From Onchocerca volvulus (taxonomy: Eukaryota; Nematoda; Chromadorea; Rhabditida; Onchocercidae), in contig HG738138.1 of assembly GCA_000499405.2 (NCBI GenBank), positions 17,027,054 through 17,091,053 of the forward strand: a stretch of DNA of 64,000 nt, written 5' to 3'. The notes below the pieces were generated by a model. The model did not search any database. It was not told the origin of the DNA and saw nothing but the letters and a program-made list of their open reading frames with translations. Shown one piece after another: positions 11,666 through 24,900 of this stretch. Each line of letters begins with the position of its first letter. Positions within the stretch are counted from its first letter, which is position 1. The position numbers and the translations under genes are program-made.

Positions 11666-13532
11666 AGCTGTTCATAATAAAATTCAGCGAAGGAAAAGAA
11701 GAGGAAGAAGACGAAGAACAAATGACAGTATATGCTTAATATTTCAAATCTTTTTGAACAACTGCTTGATGTTTAAAATTTTACATACAGCTTGAACATT
11801 TCTTGAAACAATGATGCAATCAAAAAATCAATAAACAAAAAGAATAATTTTAAATCTTCTCATTTTATCAATAACGATAAATTAATTAATACTGCACATT
11901 AATTAACACTACTTATCTTGAATGCAATAATTTTGCATAAAATTCGAGAAGTTTTACATTTCATATGATATGAAATATCTATGTTTGTTGCGTGATTTAA
12001 CACATTACTAAATTTAATCTAAGCTGTATTTGAGAATATTTAAGGGTTATGTACTTGAAGTTATGAAAGAAGGAGTAGAAAGGAGATTATAAAAAACTAT
12101 TTTTAGAGTGATAATACAATAGAAAAAAATCCTAAATAAGATATATGATAAATAGAAGGACTAAGTAGTAAAAAAAAATGCTATTACTTTTGAAGAGTTG
12201 AAAGATTTGATACTTATCCAAAATTGAACCGGAATAATTTTTTACAATTAAGTCCTTCTTATAATTATCATTATTATTCCGGTATCATAAAATGATATGA
12301 CATAAAATCAAAAATGAGGAAAATTAACATCGTAATAGATAGAAAAAAGGAATAGATTTGTTATGGTAAGGATTATATTGATGAGTCCTTTTCAAGGATT
12401 AAAAGTATGGTTATCAAAAAACGGGTGAAAATTGATAAGAAATATCAACTTGATTAATATATTTCAAATGATGCAAGAACCTCACTTAATACTACTTTCT
12501 ATATTGTGATATCATTAATGATAATTCGAGAATTTAAAGAAAGAAGGAATATACCATATCCCATCATTATTTGTTAAATGAATAATATACAGATTCTTGA
12601 GATAAAGGGAAATATTAGTAACATTATTGTAATAATACAAATAACGAGCAAAATATGACAAAAAGAATGAAAAAAAAAAAAAAAAAGCACATTATCAAAT
12701 GAATTATTACATAAAGCAGCACGTAAATTATCATAATTTGAAAAAAATTTATCAAAACTCCTTGATTTTTGAAAATATTACATCATTCATTTCTTTTTCG
12801 TTTTTTTGACTGACACTATTAATTAACAATTAATTTGTTCACTTATTATTGATTAATTAAATATTTAATTTAATCCGGCGAAATTTGCAAAAAATGAAGA
12901 CAAAATAAAATGATGTAATATAAAAAATTAATGATTAGGCACGGCAATTAATCATGATTATTATCGATACAATCAAAGATACAGAAGAATCGCCTTTACA
13001 TCAGGTCCTTTTGAAATGAATTATTTTTATTGCTTATCAAACTATATTTGTTAATTAGTCACTTAAGCAAATTTACTATTTATCTCGTCCGTTCATAATC
13101 ATTTATTTTTACTTTTTATGCGAATTTAGTTTGTGCAAATTCAAACTTTTATGTAAAATCTAACCATGAAAATTTCTTTATAAGAAAATTTAGAAAGTGT
13201 CAATTCTCTTTGTATTATAAGGTTTTCATAAACTTATATCAAATTTATATCAAATACGACGATAAACATCATAATATCAACGAGATCTCTACAATTTTAA
13301 ATTCGATTTTGGCAGTGATATCATGGAAAGTATTAAAGAGAACAATCGTTATTATTAATGAAATATCGCCTGTTAAATATCTTCGAACAATTCAAACATT
13401 GTTATTTATTTTGGTCAATAGTTTTGACCGTTCTCATTTGATCTGATAATATGTATGGAAACTTTCGGTTCGTTTTTGCGTGATTTGATTCCTTCTCTAT
13501 GGCAAATTTCATGTCAACATCATTGATTCCGG
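11666..13532. other. Intergenic between two minus-strand genes, nothing recognised
   Basis: AT-rich sequence with a poly-A run near 12670. Open frames such as 13210-13446 on the plus strand have no domain features and no splice support. Confidence 0.45.
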
Positions 13533-16500
13533 TTAAGTAAACACTGGAAGTGAAAGTTGTTTGAGTGTCCTTTGATCTATCATTTGACCATGCGCATTTG
13601 TTACTATAACTACTAACTGTTCGTCTTTTGTCGGGATATTTTCCATAATATCAGCATTTGTATTTTTCACCTTTATCATATTTGCTGAACTTGAGTATTG
13701 TTGAATCGTTTTCTCTGTTTTTGTTTCCTCTTTCTGATCTACCTTGAGTTTTTCAGCAAAACGAACACTTTGCTTATGAGCAATTTGTGGGCTTTTTGAA
13801 ACTAATATTCCTGTAGTCGCGCACGAATCCGTCATTATGTTGTCCGCAATGGACACAGATGAAGTTTTCTGAAATATTAGCAAAACTGGATGTCATATTT
13901 GTGAAGAAGTGGGAAAAAAAAATTTGGAAATTCGCTTTCCTGAATTCTGATTTTTGAGAGAGCATTGCTTTTTATCTTCAAATTTTCGGATTTGTTTCAA
14001 TTCACAATTCAGTCAATGGATTCATAGAAGAACAGTGCTAATTCATTTACTAACAGATTTAATGGATATTTTATACTTACTCTTAGTTTGGCGCTTTTCA
14101 TACAATCATTTTTCACTTTCAAACTTCTGAAACTACTTCGTGGTGTTTCATTGCTACTTTTCGAGAGAATACTGGAACGATAAGAACAAGTAGATTTGCG
14201 TCTCTGATAGAATAAATCGATTACGTGATTTTCCAAGCGTACTGTCTAAAAAATTGGTGAGAATTAGTGATTTTCTTTTCAAATAATACGATAGATAAAT
14301 CACGATAATTGAATCATAAACTATCAATCATCTTGAAGAAATAACTCTTTAAATATGCCAAATAGTCAAAAATCTGCAAAATGTTCTTATGTTATGGGCG
14401 GATGTTCATGGAAGACATGTAAGTTATAGAGCAGAAAATAGAGCTAAAGAATAACTCGAATTCAGTATATTCTGTAAATATTCTTCAGTTCATTTATTTT
14501 GCCATTTTTCTCTCCTCGAATGAGCTTTTATCATTTTATGCTATCCTAACTTTCTCTTTCAATCATTTCACATGATCCCATCCTTCTTTTTCATAACCAT
14601 CTCCGTTCCTTTTTCAAAAGCAAAAAAAGAACTTTTGAAAAACAAGGGCAAAGAGTTTTGTGTTTTAATACTTAACTAATCCTTAACACTCAGGATACTA
14701 TAAATAGATTTATAAAGCAATCATTAAATTCTTCAAGATGTTAATATATGGATTATGGGAATCAATAAAAACAGCAGGTCTCTATTTTACATATTTTTAT
14801 AGAGGAATATTATACAATAAAAAAACAACCTTATCAATAGACTGCGCATATTCAATCTCATTTAGTACTTCAAAGTTGAAATTGTCGTTATCGTCCAATA
14901 AATCACGGAATAGTATCACCGTTTGATCATTCTACAAAAATTCATTTAGTTTAATTTAATACCAAATCAAACATCGACATTAAATTATTGAAAAAGAAAA
15001 ATTCATTGCCAAGAATTTACTTAGCAATAATGAGCGCATTTAACCATCCTATTTGCTTTCGTCACTTTTAAGATATCTCGTCACTGCCATCTCAAATTTA
15101 ATTTGAATTTTCAAATCAATTTACCTCCTTATTTCCTTTTTATAACACTTATATTAGAGATCAAATACTTGGATCATTTATATACAATGTGTATATTGTC
15201 AATCCATATTTATTATATTAACTAAATTTGAGATTCTGCCTAATACTAGAATCAAAAAAAAAATCCATAAGCACCAAAAAATCTTCTTAATTCAAGAATA
15301 TTTTTCGGTACTTTAATTTAACATTTTTTTTTTTTTTTTTTTTGAATTCTTCAAATACAACTTACCGGCAAATCGTTAAAACGAACGCATAACATGGCTA
15401 AATCATAGAGAATACGAAGCCTAGTTGGATGAGTAGGTCTTCTCCAGATACGACGACCCATCAAAATTATTTCGGCATATTCGCGCTTAACATCAGTCCA
15501 TATTCGCTTCTTCTCCTCTTTATCAATAATTAATGGAGCTAATCGATAATAACAGGTGTAAATTGCGGATGCATACCTATAATAGGCAAGTTTGGCTGCA
15601 ATAACTACAGTTATTAAGGCCGGAATATAAAAGTAATAATACAAACCATGCAAGATAATAATATTTTTTGGTAATGTCATTGAGCTGTCGAAGCCATTCC
15701 ATGCAAATCGCTCGCTTCTCATCTATATCATGATGATCCAAATTCCCATGTTGAAATTTTAAAAAATCATTAGCTGACCAATTTTCACCCTTAAAATGGA
15801 TCAACTATCAAGATAGCAATCTACTTTTTTCATATTTGCTAATCTTTAGTTGCCTTTAAATTTGAATATAATCTTCATCAAACTATTTTAAGACTTCATT
15901 TGGCAGTAGTTTATTATACTGTTATTATACAAGAATTCTATTAATAATAGAATAAATACTATTGATTTTTCTAATCGATTTCTTTAATTCCATTTATAAT
16001 CAATTTTTTTAATTCTACTTACAATCGATTTCTTTAATTTCAGTAACTGTTATCGACGAAATTATAAAAACAAATTGATGTTTGTAAAAAAGAAATAATA
16101 TTTTGTGCATGTATATATGAAAGAATAAACTAAATAGTTATACTTATAACTTGAATTAAATTGCAAAAATTATGATACCAAAAAGTGATGCACTGATACT
16201 CAAGTGATCTTAATTATTTATTAAACTTACTTTCCGCTTCATTCTTTCTAACTCATTTGTCATCGTCTTTACATGCTTTACTGGCTTAACTGAAATCTTT
16301 TTACCCTTTTTATCCTTTTTTTTAATCAAAATTACCTGTTAATTTATTACTTTTCGATAACAAAATACTTGTGATATATTCAATAGTTTATTAATTAGTA
16401 CCTTCTCGTCACATACATCTCGTCCTACCGTAATACAATTGCAATTATTTCTATTCCCTACATTTTTTTTTTCGAAAAAAGATTTAATCACTGTTAAATT

Positions 16501-17224
16501 AATTTATTCCATGATAATCGACATTTATTCACTTTCTTTGAAATTTCTCCCGCTTAATTTAAGCATCATTTTTATGCATATCTGATAAATGGATGGATAA
16601 CTACGGTATCGATCATGAAACTTCCACTGCTTTTCTCCTATTCCATTCTTTCTATAATACTGTTGATTCTATTTATCATATCAATAATTCTGCGAATTAC
16701 TTAAATATAGCCCACATGAAAAAGATGATTAAAAGAATTTATAAAAAAACCTGAATCACATAATGATTTTATCTTAATACGGCAAATTTTCTTGGTTCCC
16801 GGTGGTTTACACAACAATGGAGAGCATGAATACTGTTTTGTTGAAATTTCATGTTTCTAAAAATTAGTATAATTATAATCTTTTATTCTTCTTAATAATA
16901 TGAGATAAATGTAGAAAATGAATTAATACTTTTAACTTTATGCTTTTTACTATATTTGAAGTTTTAAATAAACATGCAAAAATGAATAAATCATCTTATA
17001 ATCAGATGATCTTAGAAATATTTTTCTCGTAATACAGTAAAACTTTTCTGAAAAATTATTTCTTGATTGAGAAAAAAGAAGCATAGCATGAAAAATCAAA
17101 AAAATAAACTGACACGTAATTTATGGAAATATAATCCGCAAAGCGCATAACGAGCTTTTTTCCAACCTTTCGTAAGTTTCTTGTGCAAAGTACGAAATTT
17201 ACTGGTAGGATGACTAGAATTCAT
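13533..17224 (-). CDS. Highly divergent 14-3-3-like protein with N- and C-terminal extensions (444 aa, 9 exons)
   Basis: Exons: 17224-17114, 16856-16751, 16457-16402, 16335-16231, 15789-15647, 15576-15366, 14931-14830, 14245-14081, 13868-13533; all splice phases agree. Residues about 160-290 align with the C-terminal half of 14-3-3 proteins. 'CYYRLA' (182-187) matches 'DYYRYLAE'. 'PTHPTRL' (221-227) matches the family hallmark 'PTHPIRL', 36 residues after the Arg versus about 37 in the family. 'VLNEIEY' (266-272) matches 'TLNEESY', followed by 'LEN' (282-284) for 'RDN'. Of the phosphopeptide-binding residues in human zeta numbering, Arg127 (R185) and Asn224 (N284) are kept. Tyr128 is Leu and Asn173 is Asp (D232). 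I could not place Lys49 and Arg56. Residues 1-126 are basic and Cys-containing, and unlike a 14-3-3 N-half. Residues about 291-444 are Ser/Thr/Lys-rich and probably disordered. Canonical 14-3-3 proteins are about 245 aa dimeric adaptors. Confidence 0.75.
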
Positions 17225-17228
17225 TAAT

Positions 17229-17240
17229 CTGAAATTATAC
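17229..17240 (-). promoter_or_regulatory. Probable spliced-leader acceptor before the 14-3-3-like gene
   Basis: On the minus strand, AATTTCAG ends four bases before the ATG at 17224. This supports the chosen start. Confidence 0.4.
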
Positions 17241-19384
17241 CTTTTCACAATAAAATCTTAATTTTGAAAGCATAATAACGTGAAAAAAGAAAAAAACATC
17301 AATATGTGAGAAAAAATGAAAGAAAGAAGAGAGAAAATCTAAAGGTATAAAATGTTGAAATATCAATTCCTAAAAGAATTTAATATTCTACCAATTTTTA
17401 AAACTGATAGAATATTAAATTCAATTTTTTGCAAACTTACATTGCAAATGAGTAACAAAATACTATTTAAAATAAATGAAATATTAGTTAGTGGTTTTGT
17501 TTAAAGAAGAGCTAACATATTTGACAGCTTTCTTCGAAGTATGAATGATAACAATAAAAATGGCAGATGTTATTCAACGATGTAATAACTATTTTATTTC
17601 TATGAGCATTATATATTAATTGCTCCACTTCATTCATCAACTAAAAAGTTAACAGTTGAAGAGGAGAAAATTTTAAACATCAAAAATGAAATGGTTGAAT
17701 CAAAATATGAAGAATGATCAATCATAATCAATCAGAGAGATGTAAAATCTTTTTGATTTCGAATTTTTCAGTATGTTAAACAAATCAATCAAAGATTGTT
17801 TGTAGCATTATTAGTATGATTCATCCAAAAATGGGAAGACATTACTTTATTCCTAACAGGAAGTAAATTTAGAGAAAAAAAAAAGAACGAAAAATTAAAC
17901 AAATTTAAATTTGGAAACAGAAAAAAAAAACGGAAAAGCGCTTTTCTAGTAAAAAAAAATTAAATACATTGTACTTGTTTTTTTTTTTTTTAAATACTAA
18001 TTGTTGATGAATTCAAAGATTTCTGTGGATCAACAATATTGCATCCGTGATTTTACAATTAATATAAACTACAACCCATTCACAGATTGAAACAATTTGC
18101 TGAAATAAAAAAAGGAAGTGTGACATTGTGAATTTAACAAAAAATGGTTTCAAGATGTTTACAAACCAAGATTTGTCCAAAAAAGAGATTTAATTATCCG
18201 TGAGAAATGTTAAATTCATTCAAATTGGATAAGAGCCCAGGCTAAAGAGAAATACAAGAATCTCGAGATTTTTTTTCGCTAATTTTCTCATCAAAATACT
18301 TCAAATAAATCATTATCAAACAACGACAATGACGGATCTGAATCTAAGCCAGCTCACTGCATAAATTAACAAAATCTAATTTTTCATCACTTTATTAATT
18401 TTTGATTAATCACCACATATTCCTGTCAAAGATTGAAATAAATAAGCGTTTAAGCCGGCTAAAAATTTTCGTCATATACAAGTTTGATGCTGAAGCAACA
18501 ATTATCTTCATGCGATATTTTTTCTATCAATTTCGTTTTTTGCATTCTCTTAAATAAATGATAAAAATGATAAATCAATGAATTTAAAGGATGTTTAGCA
18601 AAAATTTTAACTGAAATCTTTGTTAGAAATAAGGGAAGTTGTTGGACAAGTGTTAACTAAAAATTCGATTGATTCAATCAGATAATCGGATTATCCGATC
18701 GGAGATCCGACTGATCGACAATTTAACCAAGGAAAAAGGTAAAATGGGATAAAAGAATAGATCGGACATAGAATTAAATTTTGCTCAAGTTGAACTTTTT
18801 TATGAGGTCATTTGTGATCAAAAATTTGGTGTTCAGTAGAATTGTATTTCAGAAGTAAGCAGTTAGCGTTACTGTCGTCCTCTGTCTTGCCAAGCATAAC
18901 TATTTGAAATTGTTCAAGTGATCTTTTATCCATCGTTTCGTCATTTTTGCTTTGAATTAACAGCAAATTTACCGTTCGAATATCTTCGATTAAGAAATAA
19001 AGTAAGATTAAAGCTGGTATAAGCCGATACTTCAGTTATTACAATCAGGGCTAAAATAGTTATTTTTTCTTGGAACTATAAGATGAATTATTCAACTTTT
19101 CATCGCTCTAAATATTGAAGGAACGATTTAGACCATATTCTTTTGATTTCTGATCAAGAAAAATAGAATACAAAAATTTTATCATTAAATCATTTAAAAT
19201 TAAGCATAGATAGGTTAATCGACAATCCCGTCGATTGACATCGAAATTTTTAACGCAGGAAATCGACGTATTTATCATATTTATTATATTTTTTATTATA
19301 ACAAGCGATAAACAATCAAAGAGTAACACTGTAATCGAATGAACTCAGGTTGAATTTTTCTCATCTATACGGCAATCCAAGCAT

Positions 19385-19830
19385 CGTTAATATGAGTCGC
19401 CACTAATTATTAATTCAATTTTTAGCTCATCATTAGTATGAGCTAAAAATTGAATTGTCAATGATCCATCCGATGATTAGAATAAATAAGTAAACTATTC
19501 GGGAAGATATTTACCAAAATGAAATTATAATATTAGTATATAATAATTCAATCATATTTTCATAATTAATATGAGCTCAAAAGTAAATCATTAATGATCC
19601 ATCCCATGATTAAAATAAAAAAGTTATCATTAAGAAGATAATTATGAATAATAAGAATATATTCATTATTATATATTCATTATTTATTCATTTTTAATAG
19701 GAGTTAATTATAATATCAATATATTTAATTTATATATTCATTATTAGTATAAATTCAGACAATTTAATCATATATTCATTATTAATATGAGTTGAAAATT
19801 AAGTCTCAGTAATCTATCCAATGATTAGAA
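19385..19830. repeat. Degenerate repeat block built on an 'AATATGAGCT...GATCCATCC-ATGATTA' unit
   Basis: At least three copies of a similar ordered motif occur: ATTAGTATGAGCT near 19433, ATTAATATGAGCT near 19565 and ATTAATATGAGTT near 19780. Each is followed by a version of AATGATCCATCCGATGATTAG (near 19459, 19593 and 19809). Spacing varies from about 130 to 215 bases because of AT-rich insertions. Confidence 0.55.
19412..19456. repeat. Perfect 19-bp inverted repeat with 7-nt loop
   Basis: AATTCAATTTTTAGCTCAT at 19412-19430 is followed, after CATTAGT, by its exact reverse complement at 19438-19456. It would fold into a perfect 19-bp stem if transcribed. Confidence 0.9.
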
Positions 19831-21899
19831 AATATTTATCAGTGGTAAAAGTGAAAACACCATTAGTGTATTTATAGCAAATAAAATTGAGAAAACAAAA
19901 ACTAACTGATCAATGAGCAACAAAAGAAAGTAAATAAATTCAATTGTGTAAGCTGCTGAAAGATATGTTAAACATTTTATGAAGGATCAAATGATACGAT
20001 CAAAACAGCAAGATTTGCAGCACAAGAGATGAAAACTGAACTATAAATCCATCAAAAACAACAGCTTTACCTCTTTTCCTTTCTTTTCCTCTTTTTTTCT
20101 TTTTTTAAAACGTGAAATTTGTTGGGATGGATTTCTCAAATCTTTGCTCGATCATATCCTATTAATCATCCGGATTGAATAGATACAACAATCAGATTTA
20201 ACCATAATTCAAATCCTCCTCTTCAAGTTAAAATTTCATTTTGATGACGTCAACGGATAGATTTGCAGGGAAGAGAAGAGGATAAGATAAACTTTCTTCT
20301 TTTTCTAAATTTAACTTAAACAAATTTACTTTAATTGTGGGAAAACTAATGCTGCAGCATTTCGCAACTCTACCAAAACTTTTTCTCTGCCATTTTTGTT
20401 CTTTTCTTTTCTTTTTTTTTTTCCTTCTCTCTCTATATCAGTACGTCTTAAAATTTTCGAGATTTCAGAGATTAAAACCTTTTGTTATTTTGAGTACTAC
20501 ATTATTTTAAAATCTTATCATTTCAAGAAAGAAAAAAGATAGCGAAAAAAGGAAAATATTTTGTTATTTCGAATACTATTATTAAAATATTATCACTGCA
20601 AGAAGCACTGTTTAAATACTTTAACTGCAAGAAATACTATTAGAAATAGCATCATTTCAAAAAACAAAAAAAAAAAAAAAAAAACACACAAATTTGAAAA
20701 ATTATCATTTCGAGAATTAAACTTGAAAAATCATTATTTCAAATCATATTAAGGTTCTGAAATCATTTCATAAACTTGATAATTAACTTTTATTTAGCCA
20801 CGAAAGTACCATACTTCGGCATAAATAGGAAGAACAGGAAATTTATTCACTCTCAAATGGATTGATTTCCCATTATTTCACTCCATTCTTCTAGCCAATA
20901 AAGAATTGAGATTAATGAATTATTCATTAGATGGATCCGCACAGGTTTAAGTTTTTAGACTTATGCAAAGATATTTTATTACCTCTAACTGAACAGTTGC
21001 TACTTGAGAATCGCATCTCTCGAAAACCTTGCAAATATTCAATACTACGTTTTACTTTTTGATGTTTGGATTGGAATTGTCTCAGTTAAACTATTCCATT
21101 CGAGTATTTAACCAAATTCCTAAAAATTGGGTCTAGCTAAACTCCAAAGACCGGACTTTATCTTTTCCAATATTTGTACTACCATGAGCCATGTCGGAAT
21201 ATTAAAATATTAAAATTTCAAGACGTTAAAATTTAAAGACGTAACCTAGCCGTAAAATATCACTCGGGCCTCCTCAGCTCCTTTTTTTTTTTTTTTAAAT
21301 GAAAGCGAAAAGTTGGTAGTTCTCGGGTTCAACCTTGGGCAAAGAGTTTCATTGGGCATTTTAATTTGTCATTTAGACTAGGTGGGAGTTGTTGCAAAAC
21401 ATCAAACAAGTCCTAGAAACTTTGAGGAGATTGACAAGATGGAGATAAATGTTGTCGGTCATGAAGATCAAATATTTTGATCATGTGCCGCGAAGGCATT
21501 GCTAAGTGGCGATCGGATGCAAAAAAATCAAGTATCGCATTTTTCTAACTAAGACTAGATTAGTCAAAATCAACTGATAGTTGGTGTTGGTGATTTTTCT
21601 CCGGGGAATGCCATCTCGAGAGATGCAGTGGAATTCTTATGCGAACTAAATCATTGTATAGTATCTTCAGTTTATAATACCTCTCAGTAAGTCGTCCTTG
21701 ACTAACTTTTTTAATGAGACAAAAGCTAATTGCTGGTTTACTATTACAAAATATACTATAGATCGCGTGATTCATGATATCCGTTACACGTCAGAATTCA
21801 CGAACAAGGATTAATGTTGATGAAAAGCGAAAAGAAATATTTTTTATATCAAAAACGAAACTGCACAAAAGCAATATCAATCGTTTGATTTTCTCTTAA

Positions 21900-21913
21900 A
21901 ATCAGTTTTTCAG
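21900..21913 (+). promoter_or_regulatory. Probable spliced-leader acceptor before the Bro1-domain gene
   Basis: GTTTTTCAG ends at 21913, fourteen bases before the ATG at 21928, with the short leader AGATTCAAATAATC between them. It supports the chosen start. Confidence 0.5.
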
Positions 21914-21927
21914 AGATTCAAATAATC

Positions 21928-24900
21928 ATGGAGGGTATGCCACGTGTACCGATGCTTACGCCAGATTTAAAATTTTGTTTGGCACCGTTACCTAACAATT
22001 TTTCCTCACAAATTAAAGAAGTTAGTCGCTTTTTTCTTCTATTTTTTCTTTAAAAAAGAAGGATTTGGTCGAAGTTATAATTACTACGGATCTATAAATA
22101 GTCATCGAGTAGAAGTGAATCATTTTTTTCTTATTACATTTTTGATTAATTCATGTATTAATTTTAATGTTCATTGATAGTGTATATGTTCGTTTTAAAT
22201 TCCTTTTAGTATGAATGGTTGACCTGTTCGAGTGTTTCTGATTGTTATACCTTTCTTTTAATACATGTGGTTGGTACAGGTAAAAATTCTGACATTTTTA
22301 GTTGGTACGTACGTGCATTCCATTACATATAATTGGTAAATTTATTCTGAACATAATAAACATTTGATATATTTATTTATTTCAGTATATCCTATTGCAC
22401 TATCAAGATGATCCAGTGAATTATGATGGAGCTATTAGTGAAATTGAAAATATGCGATCGGTAACATTTTCTTTTCTTTTAACTACTCAACATCTTTTTA
22501 TACTCGGTAGGATTTGAATATATCTTAGTGATGATATTTCTGAAGTTCACATCATTATCACTGCCGAAGTATATTTTCAGTTGATAAATTTGATAAGTCT
22601 GTATTGAACTGTTTTTTTTCTTTTTTTTTTTTCAGAAATTGAGTCGGCTTTTGCCTGACTCGGAAACACTGAACATATTGAAGCGATATTATGCACAGTT
22701 ATGTCTGATGAAGAATAGATTCCCAATGGAAAAAGGAGATACTATCAACGTAGCTTTTTCGTGGTACTGTTCCCTTTTTTCTTAGCTTTTCACATAGTTT
22801 GGAACTATGATTTTCAATACAGACTATAAGTAACTGCTGCAAATAACTACACGTATTGCTTCTATTTTTATTGTGATTACTAAGAAAATAGATAGCTCTG
22901 CTGCTAAATATAGTGATATTTCAGCGATTATTTCTTAGTTTTTCCGACTGTTCTATTTGAAAGCAGATAGAAATGCGCCGTAAATCACTTATAGCTAAGG
23001 TGATGAATCAAAGAATCAATATTGAAATGTGTATCTCTTCAGCATTACTATTAGCCATATTAGCAGTAGCAATAATTGTACACATATGATAAATCTATAT
23101 AAATAAAAATATAAATGTTCGTTGTTACTTGCCACAAACGTTTCAAATTCTTCATCGATTGATTTAAAATTTTGATACAACGTTGCTTTCAAATGGGTAC
23201 ATGTTTAAGAACTTTCGGACTGCTGAAGCCAGCCGCGCTTCGCGTGGCCGGTTCCTATAGACTAATATATATGATAATCAGATTAGGATATGAATTACAG
23301 GATGGATAAGAGTAGTGATACATCAACTGCAGCTGTCTTCGAAGATATCAATTATGAGCTTGCTTGTGTGATGTACAATATTGGTGCCGTACATGGAGCG
23401 ATCGCTGCTAATGAATCACGTATTGATCTGGACGTTAGCCTTGCTTTTTCACTTATTAAAAAATAAAATCATGATCGCTTCTTCCTGTTACGGGTCACTA
23501 TAAGCATATAAGTTTTTTCCATTCTTTCATTGCCTTTATTTGAATATTTCAAAATTAGATTTCTTTCAGTCAATCAAAAACGCCTTCACTCATTTTCAAT
23601 GCGCCGCATACCCTTTCGAACAGATACGAGACTCCATGAATGCTGCTCAGTATTCTTCTCTCGATTTCGACTCTTCTGTTTTAACATTTTATGTCACCCT
23701 GTTGTTGGTAAGCTATTTCAAGCATTTTTTCACTTCTTACTATCGAAGCACATACAATACGCGCTCGCCTAGATAATCTTGTTTTTCATTAAGAATAGGT
23801 GATTTTTCACCAGGTTTATAGGCTCAGGCGCAAGAATGTTTACTGGAAAAGAGCATCATTGATCATCGCAAGAATACAGTGATCGCGAAGTTAGCAATAC
23901 ATCTGAGAGATGTATATATGCAATGTCGTGAACATTTCGATTTCACTGGCTTGAGCGAAATGTCTTCGAGATATAAAGTAAGTAACATTTTCTGCGTTAT
24001 TCGCTTTCCTTTATTTTTTATGCTGCAATATTGGTAGAATTTTGTAGGAATGGTTGAGAACATGCATTGTGAAATCGGAAATATACGGGGCGATTGCAAT
24101 GCTTCATCTTGGCTTCCAAGCAGAAGATGATAACAAAATGGGTTTTAGGTTCGTTTGCTTTTGTAGGGATGCTATGATAATATGGAAGTTGCATGACTGA
24201 ACAGTGCTTGATTATACTTTTTAACTATTATGTTTTCAGAGTTTCTTATTTCGACTTTGCACTGGGACATGTGACTGCGGCTATGAAACAAGTCGAGAAA
24301 GACAAACGGGAAAGTTTAAAGGAAGCTGTCATTTTCTTGAATGATGTCATTCTTGAAAAGTTAGTTTTTTCATTTTATTTGATAGAGGTTCCATTAAAGT
24401 ATGCAGTTGTCGATTGATATTATAATTTCTCCTACAAGTATTTCGTATTTTCATTGCTGAGAGAGTGTTTCAGAATTATCTTCCGAGTGATGAAAGATTA
24501 AACGCTCTTCAAAGTTTCTTTCCATAAAAAGCATATTCCAAAGTAATTATGAAATGCATTATTTCGATTGAAGGGTCAATTATAAATAAAGAATAATATA
24601 AAATAATAATTTATATAATTATGTTATAGACAGCGAAATGCAAAGAAGGAAAATGACTTTATTTATCATGATCGAATACCGAAACCAGAAGAACTGTCGG
24701 TTGTGGAGGTTGGAGTTCCTTTTTTCATTACATGAACATCTTGTTGTGATATGGAAGTAGTTTCAAGGAAATATTCAAAAGTTTTATAAGTATCGTGAAA
24801 TATCAGAATCAAATTTAGACAAGAAAATAATTTTTGTTTACTGTCTCTCCTTCATATACACTAAACGGTATGTGGTTATTCCAGGAAAAGTTTTGCGATA

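Larger units (their letters stand above)
17241..21899. other. Long intergenic region with degenerate repeats, no supported gene
   Basis: AT-rich with long A and T runs. It contains a perfect inverted repeat at 19412-19456 and a degenerate repeat block to about 19830. A minus-strand frame at 21775-21560 is slightly less AT-biased but has no recognisable domain and no exon partners. It could be an old transposon scrap. Confidence 0.45.

Noticed and set aside
21300..21345. tRNA-like T-arm sequence (GGGTTCAACC)
   Set aside because: No matching acceptor stem, D-arm or anticodon arm could be built around it.
21560..21775. 71-codon minus-strand open frame
   Set aside because: Composition is slightly less AT-biased, but no family was recognised and surrounding frames are closed. 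It is at most a transposon scrap.
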